A DNA stretch of 64,000 nucleotides from JAGNGI01 sp035448825. GTDB lineage: Bacteria; Fidelibacterota; UBA2242. Shown piece by piece: positions 25,000-34,520 of this stretch. Numbering within the stretch: position 1 is the stretch's first letter; every line of letters begins with the position of its first letter. Below the pieces are notes generated by a model. It was given only the letters and a program-made list of their open reading frames with translations. It had not been told where the DNA came from and did no database searches. The DNA lies in contig DAOTJS010000001.1 in the NCBI GenBank assembly GCA_035448825.1, positions 62,001-126,000 on the forward strand, read 5' to 3'. The translations under genes and the position numbers were made by a program.

Positions 25000-26225
25000 C
25001 CAATGCGGCCATAATTTCGATCGGAAATGAACTAATCTCCGGACTTGTAAATAATACTAACTCTACCTATATCGCTCGGACATTAAATAATTTTGGTATT
25101 GCGGTTAAATTAATTATAACTGTTGGTGATGATCAGGAACAAATCTGGACAGTTCTTGACAATTTAGATCCGGAAATTAATTTGGTAATGATCACCGGCG
25201 GTTTAGGTCCCACGAATGACGATATAACGGTTTCTGCCCTCACCAGCTATTTTGATATACCGCTCATTTTTAATAAAGAAATAGCTGCTAGTCTCGTAAA
25301 GCGTTTTGAAAAACGGGGATTGAAGATGCCGGAAGTCAATCTAAAGCAAGCCTACCTTCCGCAGGGTGCCATCATTCTGGAAAATCCGGTTGGTTCAGCT
25401 CCAGGCTTGAAAATTGAACATCGAGATCGGATTTATTATGTTTTACCGGGTGTCCCGCTGGAAATGCAAGCGATGCTGACCAAAGTGATCGCGCCGCAAT
25501 TAGCCGCGCTTGGTCATAAAGCTATTGGGAAAAAATACCTGCACATTACCGGAATGCCTGAATCTCAGATTTATTCATTATTAAAAGAATGGATTGAGCA
25601 ACATCCCGGCGTCAAGGTCGCTTTCTTGCCGCAGATGGCGCAAATTGACCTCGAGTTAACAATTCGTGAACCGCAAGAAAGTGCTAAAATAGATGAGTAT
25701 GTCAAGTCTATTCAAGAAATTATCGGCGATAATGTTTTCGGTTTTGATGATGATACTCTCGAATCGGTTATTGCTCACCTTTTATTACGAAAGCATCTGA
25801 CTGTCGCGGTAGCTGAATCCTGTACCGGCGGTCTGGTTGCCAGCCGTCTAACAGACGTTTCAGGTAGTTCGAATTATTTTAAGACCGGAGTCGTTGCGTA
25901 TAGCAATGCCACGAAAATTAATTTACTCGGAGTTGAACCGGAAATTATCGAAAAATACGGTGCGGTGAGTTCGGAAGTTGCCAATCAAATGGCTAACCGA
26001 GTGCGACAGATTTCCGGTTGTGACCTTGGTTTGAGTTCCACCGGGATAGCGGGCCCTTCCGGTGGTAATGATGCCAAACCGGTTGGACTGGTCTGGATTG
26101 GTGTTTCCGATCAAAATACTACTCGGACTTATCAATACCAATTTATCGGCGATCGCTTGACTAATAAGTTTTGTTTTTCCCAGGTGGCGTTAAATCAACT
26201 GCGTTTATATTTACTTGGTAAGTGA
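24996..26225 (+). CDS. cinA: CinA-family protein (nicotinamide-nucleotide amidase)
   Basis: Full-length two-domain CinA. Seen: N-terminal MoaB/molybdopterin-binding-like domain (residues 1-170: AIISIGNELISGLVNNTNS, MITGGLGPTNDDIT, YVLPGVPLEMQAM), here expected to have ADP-ribose pyrophosphatase-type activity, and C-terminal PncC amidase domain (about 250-409: VAVAESCTGGLVASRLTDV, STGIAGPSGG). The family recycles NMN to NaMN and was named for competence/DNA damage; the position shortly before recA, as in many bacteria, fits that history. Overlaps pgpA by four bases. Confidence 0.93.
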   Translation: MTNAAIISIGNELISGLVNNTNSTYIARTLNNFGIAVKLIITVGDDQEQIWTVLDNLDPEINLVMITGGLGPTNDDITVSALTSYFDIPLIFNKEIAASLVKRFEKRGLKMPEVNLKQAYLPQGAIILENPVGSAPGLKIEHRDRIYYVLPGVPLEMQAMLTKVIAPQLAALGHKAIGKKYLHITGMPESQIYSLLKEWIEQHPGVKVAFLPQMAQIDLELTIREPQESAKIDEYVKSIQEIIGDNVFGFDDDTLESVIAHLLLRKHLTVAVAESCTGGLVASRLTDVSGSSNYFKTGVVAYSNATKINLLGVEPEIIEKYGAVSSEVANQMANRVRQISGCDLGLSSTGIAGPSGGNDAKPVGLVWIGVSDQNTTRTYQYQFIGDRLTNKFCFSQVALNQLRLYLLGK

Positions 26226-26228
26226 AAG

Positions 26229-26786
26229 ATGAAAAGAACCTTTATTGCCATACCGGTTAGTCAGGAAACTTGCTTGCAAGTGGAAGCAATCAAGCAGACT
26301 ATTCCCGAATTGCGGGAAAATGTGCGTCTTGTTCCAACCAATAATTTGCATTTGACATTGAAATTTCTGGGTGATACCGATGAAAAAGCCATCCCGGACA
26401 TTTCAAAGGCGTTAGATAGTGTCATCACTACAATTGATAGATTCGAATATATTTGCGAAGGATTAGGCTGTTTTCCCAATAATCGCAAACCCCGCGTATT
26501 ATGGCTGGGAATTGGTCAGGGATTCGAGCAAATTCAAAAACTCTCACAAGCAATTGAATCGGTTTTAGGGAAGTTTGGTTATCAACCGGAAAAGCGCGAA
26601 TTTAAGCCCCATTTGACCATTGGGCGGGTCAAAAATCCCTTAAAAAAGGTTGCCGGGCTGGAAAGTTTTTTAAATTATGAAATTAATCCTACCATAAATC
26701 CGGTAGAAAATGTAATTTTTTATGAAAGTAATCTGACAGCGGGAGGACCAATTTACACACGCCTAGCCGTGTTTAATTTAAAATAA
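26229..26786 (+). CDS. thpR: RNA 2',3'-cyclic phosphodiesterase
   Basis: 2H phosphoesterase that opens 2',3'-cyclic phosphate ends of RNA; historically called 2'-5' RNA ligase LigT. Seen: the two HxTx motifs HLTL at residues 41-44 and HLTI at 128-131, N-terminal RTFIAIPVS, and the YESNLTAGGPIYTRL C-terminal strand; 185 residues, normal. It follows cinA by three bases and precedes recA by 17 with AAGGAGAG before the recA start. A cinA-thpR-recA order is common. Confidence 0.93.
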   Translation: MKRTFIAIPVSQETCLQVEAIKQTIPELRENVRLVPTNNLHLTLKFLGDTDEKAIPDISKALDSVITTIDRFEYICEGLGCFPNNRKPRVLWLGIGQGFEQIQKLSQAIESVLGKFGYQPEKREFKPHLTIGRVKNPLKKVAGLESFLNYEINPTINPVENVIFYESNLTAGGPIYTRLAVFNLK

Positions 26787-26803
26787 AATAAGGAGAGAAA
26801 AAG

Positions 26804-27811
26804 ATGGCGGAAAAAAATGACGATAAATTGAAAGCTCTCGATTTAGCCATAACCCAGATTGACCGTCAATTTGGTAAAGGCTCGATTATGCGTCTCGGAG
26901 ACGATTCGATGAAAATCGCCGTAGATGTAATCCCGACCGGTTGCCTATCTTTGGATGCTTGTATTGGCGTCGGTGGTATTCCGCGCGGCCGAATTACTGA
27001 AATATTTGGACCGGAATCATCGGGGAAAACAACTCTAGCTTTGCATATTATCGCTCAGGCTCAGAAAGCAGGCGGCTATGCGGCTTTTATTGATGCCGAG
27101 CATGCCCTCGATCCGCAATATGCCGCTAAACTTGGGGTAAATACTCACGATTTACTGATTTCGCAACCGGATCACGGTGAGCAGGCGCTGGAAATCACCG
27201 AAACTCTGGTACGTAGTAATGCTATTGATGTAATCGTGATTGATTCGGTAGCTGCGCTGGTGCCGCGTGCCGAATTGGAAGGGGAAATGGGTGATTCGCA
27301 TGTTGGATTGCAGGCACGCTTGATGTCTCAAGCACTTCGTAAATTGACCGGTGCGGTCAGTAAATCCAACACAGCAGTAATTTTCATTAACCAAATTCGG
27401 GAAAAGATCGGGGTAATGTTTGGTAATCCGGAGACAACCACCGGCGGTCGGGCTTTGAAATTCTATACCTCACTGCGTCTTGAAATTCGACGAATCTCCA
27501 CGATCAAAGAAGGCAACACCAATATTGGCAGTCGCACGCGGGTCAAGGTGGTCAAAAATAAAATGGCACCGCCGTTCAAAGAAACCGAATTCGACTTGAC
27601 TTTCGACCAGGGCATTTCGTACGTTGGTGACATTTTGGATACCGCCGTCGAAGCTGGACTTATCCAGAAAAGTGGAGCCTGGTATTCCTATGGAGACGAA
27701 CGTATCGGTCAGGGACGTGAAAGCGCTAAGGTTTATCTAACCGAAAATAAAGAAATGCTGGCGAAACTCGAACAGCAGGTTAAAACTTATCTCGGGCTGA
27801 TCAAGGAATAA
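26804..27811 (+). CDS. recA: Recombinase RecA
   Basis: DNA strand-exchange and SOS coprotease. Seen: N-terminal oligomerisation helix (KALDLAITQIDRQFGKGSIM), Walker A GPESSGKTT at 69-77, Walker B VIVIDSVAALVPRAELEGE, L1 and L2 loops (MGDSHVGLQARLMSQALRK; NPETTTGGRALKFY), C-terminal domain. 335 residues with a short, not strongly acidic tail. Strong ribosome-binding site AAGGAGAG. No LexA-type SOS box recognised upstream; the gene appears to be read through from cinA-thpR. recX follows. Confidence 0.98.
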   Translation: MAEKNDDKLKALDLAITQIDRQFGKGSIMRLGDDSMKIAVDVIPTGCLSLDACIGVGGIPRGRITEIFGPESSGKTTLALHIIAQAQKAGGYAAFIDAEHALDPQYAAKLGVNTHDLLISQPDHGEQALEITETLVRSNAIDVIVIDSVAALVPRAELEGEMGDSHVGLQARLMSQALRKLTGAVSKSNTAVIFINQIREKIGVMFGNPETTTGGRALKFYTSLRLEIRRISTIKEGNTNIGSRTRVKVVKNKMAPPFKETEFDLTFDQGISYVGDILDTAVEAGLIQKSGAWYSYGDERIGQGRESAKVYLTENKEMLAKLEQQVKTYLGLIKE

Positions 27812-27838
27812 ATTCTTTTTAATCCAGAAAGAAATAAA

Positions 27839-28492
27839 ATGTCCCCAGATTTTTCGCCCGAACCTGAGATATTAAAAGTCGTGACTAAAATCGAATCGCA
27901 GAAGAGGAAGTCGGCACGCATTAATATCTATCTCGATAATGAATTTGCTTTCGGCATTGGTGCCGAAACGTTTAACCTTTTCCGGGTTAGCGTTGGTCAG
28001 CAATTGACGGAAAAGCAAATTAGAATGATTCAGCAGCACGAACTATTCGAACAGGCGAAAGAGGCAGCGATTAAATACCTGGGACTTAGAATGCGCAGTC
28101 AAAAGGAACTCGAATTATACCTTAACCGTCGCAAGAAATATCCTCTAGATGTCACAAGCCGGGTAATCAAGTATTGTATTGAAAGAGGTTATCTGGATGA
28201 TAAAGTTTTTTGCGAGACCTTTATTCGCGATCAACTACAACTAAGTCATAACGGAGTTCAGAAAATTAGGCAGGCTTTGATTGCGAAAGGAGTAACGCGT
28301 GAAGTAATTGACGAGGCAATTAAAAACTTAGTGAAAGATGAAGATCAACTGGAAGCAGCTTTGCTCGTCGGGCGGAAAAAAGCCTCGAGTCTCAAAAACG
28401 ATCCGAAGAGCCGCGACAAGTTATATCGTTACCTAATTCAAAAAGGGTATAAGCCCAATGTGGTTATTAAAGCCTTGCAAAAAATTCCATAG
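27839..28492 (+). CDS. recX: RecA regulator RecX
   Basis: Helical protein that blocks RecA filament growth. Seen: tandem three-helix repeats with EAAIKYLGLRMRSQKELELY, VIKYCIERGYLDDKVFCETF and VTREVIDEAIKNL, typical of RecX; 217 residues. A longer basic N-terminal part (residues 1-60) includes a beta segment (ARINIYLDNEFAFGI) that is also seen in many RecX proteins. It lies 27 bases after recA, its standard partner. Confidence 0.9.
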   Translation: MSPDFSPEPEILKVVTKIESQKRKSARINIYLDNEFAFGIGAETFNLFRVSVGQQLTEKQIRMIQQHELFEQAKEAAIKYLGLRMRSQKELELYLNRRKKYPLDVTSRVIKYCIERGYLDDKVFCETFIRDQLQLSHNGVQKIRQALIAKGVTREVIDEAIKNLVKDEDQLEAALLVGRKKASSLKNDPKSRDKLYRYLIQKGYKPNVVIKALQKIP

Positions 28493-28631
28493 AAATAAAG
28501 CGATTAAAGTCTCCATTCCTCAATATCTGCTTGATTATAAACCGGATTCAAAATAACTTTCACCCTCACATTTAATTAAGAGTAAATTTGAAATATGAAT
28601 ATTGGTATTTATAAAATTCACAGGAGCATAA

Positions 28632-31253
28632 TTGAAAACTGCCAGTGATATCCGTCGTGAGTTTTTAGAATTTTTTGCCGCCCATGGACATAAAATTGTT
28701 CGTAGCGCACCGGTTATTCCGCAATCTGACCCGACTTTGTTATTTACCAACGCCGGAATGAACCAATTCAAAGGTATATTTTTAGGGCAGGAGAAAATCG
28801 AAAACCCGAGGGTCGCCAATTCCCAGAAATGTATCCGGGTTAGTGGTAAACATAACGATCTGGAAGAAGTAGGAAAAGACACTTATCACCACACTTTTTT
28901 CGAGATGCTGGGTAATTGGTCGTTTGGCGATTATTATAAAGCTGAAGCCGTGCAAATGGCGTGGGAATTGTTGACGGAAGTCTGGAAATTGCCGACGGAA
29001 AGATTATGGGTGACAATTTATCACGATGATGAAGAGGCGCTTCAAGCCTGGCAGAAAATAGCCGGCCTCGATCAGAGTCGGATTCTACGCTTTGGCGAAA
29101 AGGACAATTTCTGGGAGATGGGCGAAACTGGCCCCTGCGGTCCTTGCTCTGAAATTCATTATTACACCGGCTCACATCTGGAGAACCAGCAAGCGGAAAT
29201 GATTAATTCCGGCAACCCGGAATATATCGAACTCTGGAATCTAGTTTTTATCCAGTTTGAACGTGATAAATCCGGGGAGCTGAAGCCTTTGCCGCTTAAG
29301 CACGTTGATACCGGCGCCGGATTAGAGCGGATGGTGGCTGTTTTGCAGGGGAAAAATTCCAATTACGATACTGATTTATTTAAGCCGATTATTGATCAAA
29401 TTGTGTCTTTGACTGGCAAAGAATATCATCCGGAAACCAGTGTGGCGCATCGCGTTATCGCCGACCACATTCGGATGCTGACGTTTGCGATTGCTGATGG
29501 TGGTTTGCCGTCCAATGAAGGCCGAGGTTATGTTATTCGTCGAATTCTGCGCCGGGCGGCGCGTTTCGGTCGAATGCTGGAGATGCGCAAACCTTTTATT
29601 TACCAATTAGTTGATAGTGTGATTGAAGTGCTCGGCGCGACTTACCCTGAAATTATAGAGCGGCGGAATCATATTCAGGCGGTTATTAAAGCCGAGGAGA
29701 AGTCGTTTGGTTTGACGCTTGACCGGGGATTGGAAGTCTTTGCTAAGATCAGGGAAAACATAGAACGAAATAATATCAAAATAATTCCTGGTGAAGAAGT
29801 TTTTAAACTCTATGATACTTATGGTTTTCCGATGGATTTGACTCGCTTATTGGCGGAGGAAGCCGGACTTAGCATTGATGAAAAGGGATTCGAAAATTTA
29901 ATGAACCGCCAGAAAGAACGAGCGCGAGCTGCGGTAGCGTTTCAAGCTGATGATTTTATGGAAAATGAAAATTGGCAAACGCTGACGACCGGCGAAGATT
30001 CTGAATTTGTTGGCTATGATAAGCTGGAAACGCAATCGGTGATTCGCAAGTACCTAATCGAAGGCCAGAAAGTTCATTTGATTCTCGATCGGACGCCGTT
30101 TTATGCTGAGGCTGGCGGCGAAATTGGCGATGTCGGAATTATCGAGGGCAATAATTTCAGAATCAGGATTGACAACACGCGGAAAATCGGTTCTTCAATT
30201 GTCCATAGTGGTCATTTTGAAAAGGGGAATTCAATTGATGATCCGATGGTCAAAGCCAGCGTGGACAATGTCGCTAATTTGCAAATTCGCGCCAATCACA
30301 CGGCAACGCACCTTTTACAGGCGGCTTTGCGCCAGGTTCTTGGTGAGCATGTCCATCAATCCGGTTCGCTGGTGACGCCGGAGAAATTGCGTTTCGATTT
30401 TACCCATTTTACTAAGATGAGCGAATCAGAAATCGAGACCGTTGAAGATTGGGTTAATGCCCGAATCCGGGAAAATCTGCCGGTGAATGCCGAACAGAAA
30501 GATTATCAAAGCGCTCGGGAATCAGGTGCGATGGCGTTATTTGGCGAAAAGTACGGCGATGTGGTGCGAGTAATCAACGTGGGTGATTACTCAAAAGAGC
30601 TGTGCGGCGGCAAGCATGTCAATCGAACCGGTGATATCGGCTGTTTCAAAATTATTAGCGAGACGGCAATTGCCGCTGGTGTCCGTCGCATCGAAGCCAT
30701 TACCGGCGAAGCGGTGTTGAAATTATTGCGCGAGAATGAACGCCTGCTGGAAAAGATCGCGACTATGCTCGGCGTCAGCCGTGAGCAATTACCCCAACGA
30801 ATCGAAAAATTATTAACCGATTATAAGAACCTGGAAAAGCAATTTCATAAAAACAATAAAGCGGATCTCGAACAGGAGATTGATACTCTCTTAGAAAAAG
30901 CCGAAATAGTCGGGGAATTAAAAGTTTTTACTTTTCGAGCGAATGTCAAAAATCTCGATGAATTAAAGGCAATCGGTGACCTGGTGCGCGCTAAATTGCA
31001 TAACGGCGTCGGTGTAATTGTTAGCGTAATTGATGAAAAGCCGAGTATTGCCGTGGTGGTCACCGACCAAGCTATCAAACAATATGGATTAAAGGCCGGC
31101 GATATTGTTCGGGAATTGGGAAAAATTTTAGGCGGCGGTGGCGGCGGTCAAGCGCATATGGCTACGGCCGGTGGCAAATTTACTGAAAAAATTCCAGAAG
31201 CCATGCAAGCGGTTATCCCATTAATTAAGTCAAAAATAGAATCAAAAAATTAA
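28632..31253 (+). CDS. alaS: Alanyl-tRNA synthetase
   Basis: Class II synthetase charging tRNA-Ala. Seen: catalytic core (FLEFFAAHGHKIVRSAPVIP; TNAGMNQFKGIFLG; GPCGPCSEIHY), the editing domain with HTATHLL near 556 and CGGKHV near 658, and the C-terminal DHHA1 domain with GGGGGGQAHMATAGG. Length 873 is standard. The start is TTG at 28632: AGGAG ends five bases upstream and no ATG fits. It follows recX after a 139-base gap without recognisable features. The window's tRNA-Ala(CGC) is a substrate. Confidence 0.97.
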   Translation: MKTASDIRREFLEFFAAHGHKIVRSAPVIPQSDPTLLFTNAGMNQFKGIFLGQEKIENPRVANSQKCIRVSGKHNDLEEVGKDTYHHTFFEMLGNWSFGDYYKAEAVQMAWELLTEVWKLPTERLWVTIYHDDEEALQAWQKIAGLDQSRILRFGEKDNFWEMGETGPCGPCSEIHYYTGSHLENQQAEMINSGNPEYIELWNLVFIQFERDKSGELKPLPLKHVDTGAGLERMVAVLQGKNSNYDTDLFKPIIDQIVSLTGKEYHPETSVAHRVIADHIRMLTFAIADGGLPSNEGRGYVIRRILRRAARFGRMLEMRKPFIYQLVDSVIEVLGATYPEIIERRNHIQAVIKAEEKSFGLTLDRGLEVFAKIRENIERNNIKIIPGEEVFKLYDTYGFPMDLTRLLAEEAGLSIDEKGFENLMNRQKERARAAVAFQADDFMENENWQTLTTGEDSEFVGYDKLETQSVIRKYLIEGQKVHLILDRTPFYAEAGGEIGDVGIIEGNNFRIRIDNTRKIGSSIVHSGHFEKGNSIDDPMVKASVDNVANLQIRANHTATHLLQAALRQVLGEHVHQSGSLVTPEKLRFDFTHFTKMSESEIETVEDWVNARIRENLPVNAEQKDYQSARESGAMALFGEKYGDVVRVINVGDYSKELCGGKHVNRTGDIGCFKIISETAIAAGVRRIEAITGEAVLKLLRENERLLEKIATMLGVSREQLPQRIEKLLTDYKNLEKQFHKNNKADLEQEIDTLLEKAEIVGELKVFTFRANVKNLDELKAIGDLVRAKLHNGVGVIVSVIDEKPSIAVVVTDQAIKQYGLKAGDIVRELGKILGGGGGGQAHMATAGGKFTEKIPEAMQAVIPLIKSKIESKN

Positions 31254-31265
31254 AAGGAATTCGAG

Positions 31266-32711
31266 ATGGAGAAATTAATATACGAGTATTCTCAAGCCGG
31301 TAAAGAAGGTGTTTCTTTACCGCAAGGTTTTGCATCGGCAGTTTCTCCCGCTGAATTAATTCCATCCGAGCTCCTGCGCCAGAGCGAACTGCAATTGCCG
31401 GAAGTTAGCGAGCCGGAAGTTGTGCGCCATTTTACCAATTTGTCAACGATGAATCATCATGTTGACAAAGACTTATACCCGCTGGGTTCCTGCACGATGA
31501 AGTACAATCCGAAAGTCAACGATCGCTGTGCCGCTCTTCCCGGACTGGCTAATTGTCATCCTCTCCAGGATGAGAGTACGATTCAAGGCGCGCTCCAGAT
31601 TATTTACGAGCTGGAACAATATTTATGCGAAATTACCGGTCTGCCAGCGGCTACGCTTCAACCAGCGGCAGGTTCACATGGCGAATTGACCGGCGTTTTG
31701 CTTATGAAGAAATATTTTGAGCAGAAGGGAGAGACTCGCCACTTCATCTTGATTCCTGATTCGGCGCACGGTACCAATCCAGCCAGTGCGACTTCGGCTA
31801 ATTACAAGACTATTTCAGTGAAATCCAATCAACGCGGTTGCATTGATTTAGAAGACTTGCGCGCCAAAATGAATTCCTCGGTAGCTGGTTTGATGCTGAC
31901 CAATCCTAATACGCTGGGACTTTTCGAGGAGGAAGTAGGTGAAATTAACGCAATAGTTCATAATCAGGGCGGTTTGGTCTATATGGATGGCGCCAATCTA
32001 AACGCCTTGCTCGGGATTGTGCGTCCGGGAGATATGGGTTTTGATATTACTCATATAAATTTACATAAAACCTTTGCGACACCTCACGGTGGTGGCGGAC
32101 CTGGTAGCGGTGCGATCGCCGTAAACGAAAAACTGGTCGAATTTCTCCCGGTGCCACGCATCGAGAAAAATGGTGATAAATTCTCATTGAATTATAATTA
32201 TCCGCATTCGATCGGAAAAGTACTTGGATTTTACGGCAATTTCGGAGTAATGGTCAGGGCTTATTGCTACATTCGGATGATGGGCGTAGAGGGTTTGCAA
32301 GCCGTTTCCCGCAACGCTATCTTGAACGCTAATTACCTGCGCCAAAAATTGAGTTCTGTTTTTGAAATTCCTTATAATCGTATCTGTATGCATGAATTTG
32401 TTGCTTCTGGCGAGCGCCAGTTTCAACGTTCCGGGGTAAAAACGCTTGATATAGCCAAACGATTGCTGGACTTTGGTTTTCATGCCCCGACGGTTTATTT
32501 TCCGCTGATTGTCAAAGAGGCTTTGATGATTGAACCGACTGAAACCGAGAGTAAAGCAACTCTGGATCGCTTTATCGAAGCTCTGGTAAAAATAGACCAG
32601 GAGGCAGCTAATGAGCCGGAAAAATTACACAATGCTCCCTGGACGACGCCGGTGCGACGTTTAGATGAATTAAAAGCTAATAAGGAGTTGAATGTATGTT
32701 GGGGGAAGTAG
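31266..32711 (+). CDS. gcvPB: Glycine dehydrogenase (decarboxylating) subunit 2
   Basis: PLP-dependent half of the two-subunit P-protein of the glycine cleavage system. Seen: N-terminal HFTNLSTMNHHVDKDLYPLG, SCTMKYNPKVND, the PLP-binding lysine K268 in LHKTFATPHGGGGPG, and EPTETESKATLDRFI near the C-terminus; 481 residues fits GcvPB. GcvPA, GcvT, GcvH and Lpd are not in the window, so the partner is encoded elsewhere. ridA overlaps its end by 16 bases; RidA removes reactive enamines made by PLP enzymes, which makes the pairing sensible. Confidence 0.95.
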   Translation: MEKLIYEYSQAGKEGVSLPQGFASAVSPAELIPSELLRQSELQLPEVSEPEVVRHFTNLSTMNHHVDKDLYPLGSCTMKYNPKVNDRCAALPGLANCHPLQDESTIQGALQIIYELEQYLCEITGLPAATLQPAAGSHGELTGVLLMKKYFEQKGETRHFILIPDSAHGTNPASATSANYKTISVKSNQRGCIDLEDLRAKMNSSVAGLMLTNPNTLGLFEEEVGEINAIVHNQGGLVYMDGANLNALLGIVRPGDMGFDITHINLHKTFATPHGGGGPGSGAIAVNEKLVEFLPVPRIEKNGDKFSLNYNYPHSIGKVLGFYGNFGVMVRAYCYIRMMGVEGLQAVSRNAILNANYLRQKLSSVFEIPYNRICMHEFVASGERQFQRSGVKTLDIAKRLLDFGFHAPTVYFPLIVKEALMIEPTETESKATLDRFIEALVKIDQEAANEPEKLHNAPWTTPVRRLDELKANKELNVCWGK

Positions 32712-33097
32712 AGCGCAAAATCGTCAATACTCCCAATGCGCCGCGTGCTAGCGGGCCTTATAGCCAGGCTGTTATTTCCGGAAATTTTGTATTTACGGCG
32801 GGACAATTAGGGCTCGATCCAATCACCGGAAAAATTGTTTCTGATGATTTTAAGGAGCAAGTGAATCAGGTAATGCGCAACCTGGGAGCGATTTTACAGG
32901 CGGCCGGGACCGATTTGAAAAATGTAGTGAAATTCACGGTATTTGTAACCGATTTGAATAATTTTGCGCTATTGAATCAAGTTTTTGAAGAATATTTTCC
33001 AGAATCAGCGCCAGCCCGTTCGGCCGTGCAGGTCAGTCGTTTGCCGCTGGATGGGTTGGTTGAAATCGAAGCCATAGCCGTTTGGGAGGAGAAATAA
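32696..33097 (+). CDS. ridA: RidA-family enamine/imine deaminase
   Basis: Small trimeric deaminase that hydrolyses reactive 2-aminoacrylate and related imines. Seen: TPNAPRASGPYSQAVISGNF, FTAGQLGLDPITG, VFVTDLNNFALLNQVFEEYF and ARSAVQVSRLPLDGLVEIEA, with the catalytic Arg (R111 region). 133 residues. AAGGAG eight bases before ATG 32696 supports this start, giving an N-terminal extension of about seven residues over typical RidA. It overlaps gcvPB by 16 bases. Confidence 0.93.
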   Translation: MLGEVERKIVNTPNAPRASGPYSQAVISGNFVFTAGQLGLDPITGKIVSDDFKEQVNQVMRNLGAILQAAGTDLKNVVKFTVFVTDLNNFALLNQVFEEYFPESAPARSAVQVSRLPLDGLVEIEAIAVWEEK

Positions 33098-33982
33098 TTG
33101 TCATACAAATTCGCTGTTATTGTAAATCCTGCTGCCGGTAAAGGTCGCACAATCCGGAACCTGCCACTTTTAAAGGAAATTGCGGCCAAAACGAAATCCC
33201 GATTCGATTATTTTATTACCGAAGGCTCACTTCATGCTACCAGAATTGCTGACAGGATTCATCGAGAATATGATGCTGTGGTAGCCTATGGCGGAGATGG
33301 GACGGCTAATGAAGTTATGAGCGGTTTAGCAGGGACTGAGACGCCCTTCGGTGTGATTCCCGAAGGAACGGGGAATGATTTTGCCCGTTGTATCAATGTA
33401 CCTCGCAAATTCGACAAAGCCATCCAGATTTTGAATGAATATAAAACGCGCTTGATGGACCTTGGAACAGTTGGCAATCGCGTTTTTATTAACGGAGTTG
33501 GAGTTGGTTTTGACGCTTATGTTAATGTTAAAACCAAGAGTCTTAAAATGTTGAAAGGCAGTATGGCTTATCTATACTCGGTGCTATCGAGTTTAGCATT
33601 CTGGAAGTCGCTTCCGCTGGAAATCGAAATAGACGGCTGTCCGATTAGCACCGATCGCTCTTTTTTAGTGGCGGTCGGCAACGGCTGGGCTTGCGGTGGT
33701 GGTTTGAAACTTAATCCGCAGGCAAATATTCATGATTCGTTGTTTGATGTTTGCTTGATTCCGGAGATGCCGGTCTGGAAATTATTTCTGAATCTCAGAC
33801 GGTTAAAAGACGGCACGATTGCGGAAGTCCCGGGAGTTTTGACGATGCGTTGTCAAACGATTAATATATGTGGTGAAAAACCACTTCCGGTGCACTTCGA
33901 TGGTGAGGTATTCGATGCGGACGCCAGAGAAGTGGATATCAAAATAGTTCCTCAGTCGGCTTTAGTAGTAGGGGCCTGGTAA
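33098..33982 (+). CDS. Diacylglycerol/lipid kinase family protein
   Basis: Soluble ATP-dependent lipid kinase of the DAGK catalytic (YegS/BmrU/DgkB) superfamily. Seen: FAVIVNPAAGKGRT (residues 4-17), GGDGTANE at 65-72, PEGTGNDFA at 88-96 and VHFDGEVFDADA near the C-terminus; 294 residues. The start is TTG 33098, placed immediately after the ridA stop with GGGAGGAG upstream. It probably phosphorylates diacylglycerol or a related lipid. Specificity cannot be told from sequence alone. Confidence 0.9.
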   Translation: MSYKFAVIVNPAAGKGRTIRNLPLLKEIAAKTKSRFDYFITEGSLHATRIADRIHREYDAVVAYGGDGTANEVMSGLAGTETPFGVIPEGTGNDFARCINVPRKFDKAIQILNEYKTRLMDLGTVGNRVFINGVGVGFDAYVNVKTKSLKMLKGSMAYLYSVLSSLAFWKSLPLEIEIDGCPISTDRSFLVAVGNGWACGGGLKLNPQANIHDSLFDVCLIPEMPVWKLFLNLRRLKDGTIAEVPGVLTMRCQTINICGEKPLPVHFDGEVFDADAREVDIKIVPQSALVVGAW

Positions 33983-33994
33983 TAGGATTATAAG

Positions 33995-34519
33995 TTGGAT
34001 CTGAAGCGCATTTTTCTTGTGGTAGGATTATTGATAATATTGCAGAGTAATCTGCAAAGCGCTAGCCCGGCGGATACGCTTTTGAAAATTTCACCAAAGG
34101 GAGCATTTATCCGTTCAGCAATAATTCCCGGCTGGGGACAAGTCTATAACAAAAAACCGGTCAAAGGTGTATTGCTCTTGTCAGCGGAGGGATATTTCCT
34201 CTATAATTTTTTCTATTACAATCGGATCCATGGCTATGTAAAAACGACGAAGGAAACGCTGGGAGTCGAAACTTGGGTTGGATTAACAGAAGAGGAGAAA
34301 AAGGCTCAGGTGCTGAATGTGACCGGCTACGAACTTACTCTGAATTCCTGGCGGCCAAGAGAAAAGCGCAATAAATATGGTTGGTGGAGTTTAGGTACTT
34401 ATCTTTTTGGTTTACTGGATGCGGTCGTTGATGCCCACTTGATAAATTTTCCAAAGGGTGAGATTGAATTAAGTGGAACTGAAACCGGACTAAATTTCTC
34501 AATGAGAGTAGATTTGTAA
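33995..34519 (+). CDS. DUF5683-type membrane protein
   Basis: Small exported or membrane protein of a family common in FCB genomes. Seen: hydrophobic N-terminus (IFLVVGLLIILQSNLQ), then the family signature AIIPGWGQVYNKKPVKGVLL (residues 44-63), a hydrophobic hairpin and a second segment GTYLFGLLDAVVDAHL. 174 residues. Start TTG 33995 with AGGA eight bases before; no ATG is available. Function unknown; it lies 12 bases after the lipid kinase and one base before the SNF transporter gene. Confidence 0.7.
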   Translation: MDLKRIFLVVGLLIILQSNLQSASPADTLLKISPKGAFIRSAIIPGWGQVYNKKPVKGVLLLSAEGYFLYNFFYYNRIHGYVKTTKETLGVETWVGLTEEEKKAQVLNVTGYELTLNSWRPREKRNKYGWWSLGTYLFGLLDAVVDAHLINFPKGEIELSGTETGLNFSMRVDL

Positions 34520-34520
34520 A

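Noticed and set aside
26787..26803. SOS box before recA
   Set aside because: The 17-base gap holds only the ribosome-binding site; no LexA-type palindrome is visible.
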